Shown: positions 4,239 through 5,541 of the stretch, in pieces | Numbering within the stretch: the stretch's first letter is position 1 | Layout of the letters: every line of letters begins with the position of its first letter | NCBI GenBank assembly: GCA_002377025.1 | Contig: DFPA01000045.1 | Span: 7,237-12,777, forward strand | Source of the DNA: Patescibacteria group bacterium UBA3527 | GTDB taxonomy: Bacteria > Patescibacteriota > Minisyncoccia > Phycocordibacterales > UBA918 | Length of the DNA: 5,541 nucleotides | Direction of reading: 5' to 3' | Program-made: the position numbers and the translations under genes | Notes under the pieces: model-generated | The model's database searches: none | Seen by the model: the letters and a program-made list of their open reading frames with translations, nothing else | What the model was told of the DNA's origin: nothing

Positions 4239-4937
4239 ATGATTCGCACGAGAGATTTTTTGTTGTATGTGATCGGATTGGTTTTGTTGCTGTTGGGTAC
4301 AATTGCGACCGGCGTGTTGCGCGTGGATAACGGTGAAGTGTATGTGAGTACGCCGTATTTCGACTTGATACCGACAACCCCCGAAGCGGTTTTGCCGGAA
4401 ACTGAAGTAAACAAGGCAGACCGTTTAGCGTGGTTCCGTAGCCTTATAAAAGTAGACCCCATTCCAGAAGAAACAATAGAGAAAGATACGGTTCAAGAGA
4501 TTGTGTACTGTAGCGGTAGTCGCAAAATCATCCCTACAGTATCAATTGGCAAGATAGTGGCAGATGGGTCAGCGGTAAGTTTGTTCTTTTCGGAGACTGA
4601 AGAGATACCTTTCGCCAGCCTGCCTTTGCGAAGTATAAGAAGCACTTTTGATACTTGCTTGCCGGACAATCTTATTGGTGTCAGTGCAGTGCGAACTGAC
4701 GGTCTTTATAGACCGATTCTCAATTCAGACATTGCAATGTATTTGAACTACGGAGAGAATGACCTTGTAGGGTATATGCGTGACGGTCTTCCTCTTTATG
4801 GCGTAGTGAGTGATGAAGTGGAACTTGATAGCTGTGGCGGTCGCTACGTAAATTACAGCTACCGCTACCAAATACAAAGTAATAGAGAAGGACTTATACT
4901 GTGCTACGCAGGCTTGCCGGCTGAGCTTAAACTTTAG
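4239..4937 (+). CDS. Membrane-anchored extracytoplasmic protein with degenerate YHYH-like domain, 232 aa
   Basis: Residues 7-27 form one hydrophobic helix after a short basic start (Met-Ile-Arg-Thr-Arg), so the protein is probably N-terminally anchored with the rest outside the membrane. No lipobox is seen. The C-terminal part resembles the YHYH domain: Met-Arg-Asp182-Gly-Leu-Pro-Leu-Tyr-Gly188 corresponds to the family's 'DGxPIYG'. Leu-Asp197-Ser-Cys199-Gly-Gly corresponds to 'LDxCxG', Tyr208-Arg-Tyr-Gln211 stands where YHYH is expected, and Cys222 with Gly225-Leu-Pro ends the domain. Both histidines of YHYH are replaced, so any metal-binding or catalytic role may be lost. YHYH proteins have no well-defined biochemical function. 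The middle region has two more cysteines, consistent with disulfides outside the cytoplasm. The start is set by the promoter at 4224-4232. The exonuclease gene begins one base after its stop. Confidence 0.72.
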   Translation: MIRTRDFLLYVIGLVLLLLGTIATGVLRVDNGEVYVSTPYFDLIPTTPEAVLPETEVNKADRLAWFRSLIKVDPIPEETIEKDTVQEIVYCSGSRKIIPTVSIGKIVADGSAVSLFFSETEEIPFASLPLRSIRSTFDTCLPDNLIGVSAVRTDGLYRPILNSDIAMYLNYGENDLVGYMRDGLPLYGVVSDEVELDSCGGRYVNYSYRYQIQSNREGLILCYAGLPAELKL

Positions 4938-4938
4938 T

Positions 4939-5541
4939 ATGGCTACATTGGTTTTTGATATAGAAACTGTCGGTGAAGAATGGGGTAATTTGGATGAAAT
5001 TACGCAAAATGTACTAACAAATTGGGTGGACAAAGTAGCTAAGAGTGAGGAGGAGCACCTGGCGATGATCAAGGATATTCAAAATGGACTCGGTTTCTCA
5101 CCACTTACAGGCAAAGTGGTAGCAATAGCACTTTATGACTTAGAGAGACAACGAGGAGCTGTCTATTACACAGGTAAGGGTGATGAACCTGATGAAGATT
5201 GGCAAAACTACAGGTTGAAACAAAGAAGCGAGGCAGAAATGCTGCGAGAGTTTTGGCGGGGCGCAGAAGCTTATGACACCTTTGTCACCTTTAATGGTCG
5301 GTGTTTTGATGTGCCGTACCTGTATCATCGGAGTGCTATCAACGATATTACACCTACCAAAAATCTGCTCGAAGGTAGGTACAAAAGCCAACAGAGAAGT
5401 TGCCGACACATAGACTTGCAAGACGAAATGACCTGGTATGGAGCCATGAATAAAAGACCGAGTTTACATTTGTTTTGCCGGGCGTATGGCATTGTCAGTC
5501 CTAAGATGGAGGGAGTGTCGGGTGATGATGTCGCGGAACTT
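4939..5541 (+). CDS. PolB-type 3'-5' exonuclease (DEDD, RNase H-like fold), partial: 3' end outside window
   Basis: An open frame of 201 codons runs off the right edge with no stop. Exo I is Phe6-Asp7-Ile-Glu9-Thr10. The region with Leu-Thr-Gly-Lys-Val-Val-Ala-Ile-Ala is the second strand that usually follows. Exo II is Phe-Asn119-Gly-Arg-Cys-Phe-Asp124-Val-Pro-Tyr. His-Ile-Asp159-Leu precedes Leu-His-Leu-Phe-Cys-Arg-Ala-Tyr-Gly and the 'SPKxEGxxG' segment typical of the PolB-like exonuclease family (DNA_pol_B_exo2). The final Exo III aspartate should lie just beyond the window. The enzyme is expected to degrade nucleic acid 3'-5' in the cytosol with two metal ions; its exact role (repair, RNA or proofreading) is unknown. 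ATG 4939 follows the YHYH-like TAG by one base, with no Shine-Dalgarno sequence or separate -10, so it is probably co-transcribed and translationally coupled, despite no obvious functional link. Confidence 0.9.
   Translation, partial: MATLVFDIETVGEEWGNLDEITQNVLTNWVDKVAKSEEEHLAMIKDIQNGLGFSPLTGKVVAIALYDLERQRGAVYYTGKGDEPDEDWQNYRLKQRSEAEMLREFWRGAEAYDTFVTFNGRCFDVPYLYHRSAINDITPTKNLLEGRYKSQQRSCRHIDLQDEMTWYGAMNKRPSLHLFCRAYGIVSPKMEGVSGDDVAEL

Noticed and set aside
4229..5421. Minus-strand ORFs opposite the YHYH-like and exonuclease genes.
   Set aside because: Their translations show no recognisable domains or promoter context and are explained as frames opposite well-supported genes.
1..5541. CRISPR array, tRNA, rRNA, insertion sequence or attachment site.
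   Set aside because: No regularly spaced repeats, tRNA-like cloverleaf, rRNA segment, transposase or terminal repeats were seen by eye on either strand.

Overview
The window looks like a compact bacterial chromosome segment, most likely from the Candidate Phyla Radiation (Patescibacteria, Parcubacteria-like). The reasons are the kinds of genes present (a short CPxC-type HIT protein, a small Cys-Cys MerT-like membrane protein, a stand-alone CphA-like ATP-grasp ligase, a DUF1704/MATCAP metallopeptidase, a YHYH-like membrane-anchored protein and a PolB-related exonuclease), very short spacers, and almost no Shine-Dalgarno sequences. TGA is used as a genuine stop, so the UGA-to-glycine code of Gracilibacteria and Absconditabacteria is not indicated. 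The lineage call is an inference from gene style, not from a marker gene.

Layout, left to right. (1) 1-214: a short AbrB/SpoVT-type DNA-binding protein on the + strand, with an AT-rich repeated palindrome just upstream. (2) 215-349: a gene-free spacer with a nested inverted repeat and a weak promoter. (3) 350-700: a HIT-family protein on the + strand, whose stop overlaps that of the next gene. (4) 697-1812, minus strand: a class I SAM methyltransferase followed by a MerT-like membrane protein, each with its own promoter-like element. (5) 1903-2880, minus strand: an ATP-grasp ligase, divergent from (6) 2922-4184, plus strand: a DUF1704/MATCAP-family zinc carboxypeptidase-like protein. (7) 4194-4232: a strong intrinsic terminator whose T-tract runs directly into the promoter of the next gene. 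(8) 4239-4937: a membrane-anchored extracytoplasmic protein with a degenerate YHYH-like domain. (9) 4939-5541 (runs off the window): a PolB-type 3'-5' exonuclease starting one base after the previous stop.

Two themes stand out. First, four genes (starts at 47, 1065, 1812 and 4239) carry an extended -10 element (TGN followed by TATTAT, TAAAAT or TATTTT) ending six or seven bases before the ATG. That places transcription start on or next to the A of the start codon, so these mRNAs are probably leaderless. Second, an ATP-grasp ligase and a MATCAP-type carboxypeptidase are divergently paired across 41 bp. In eukaryotes the same two enzyme classes (TTL, an ATP-grasp ligase, and MATCAP, a DUF1704 peptidase) add and remove the C-terminal tyrosine of tubulin. 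A bacterial add/remove modification pair is therefore a reasonable hypothesis, though nothing in the window identifies the substrate.
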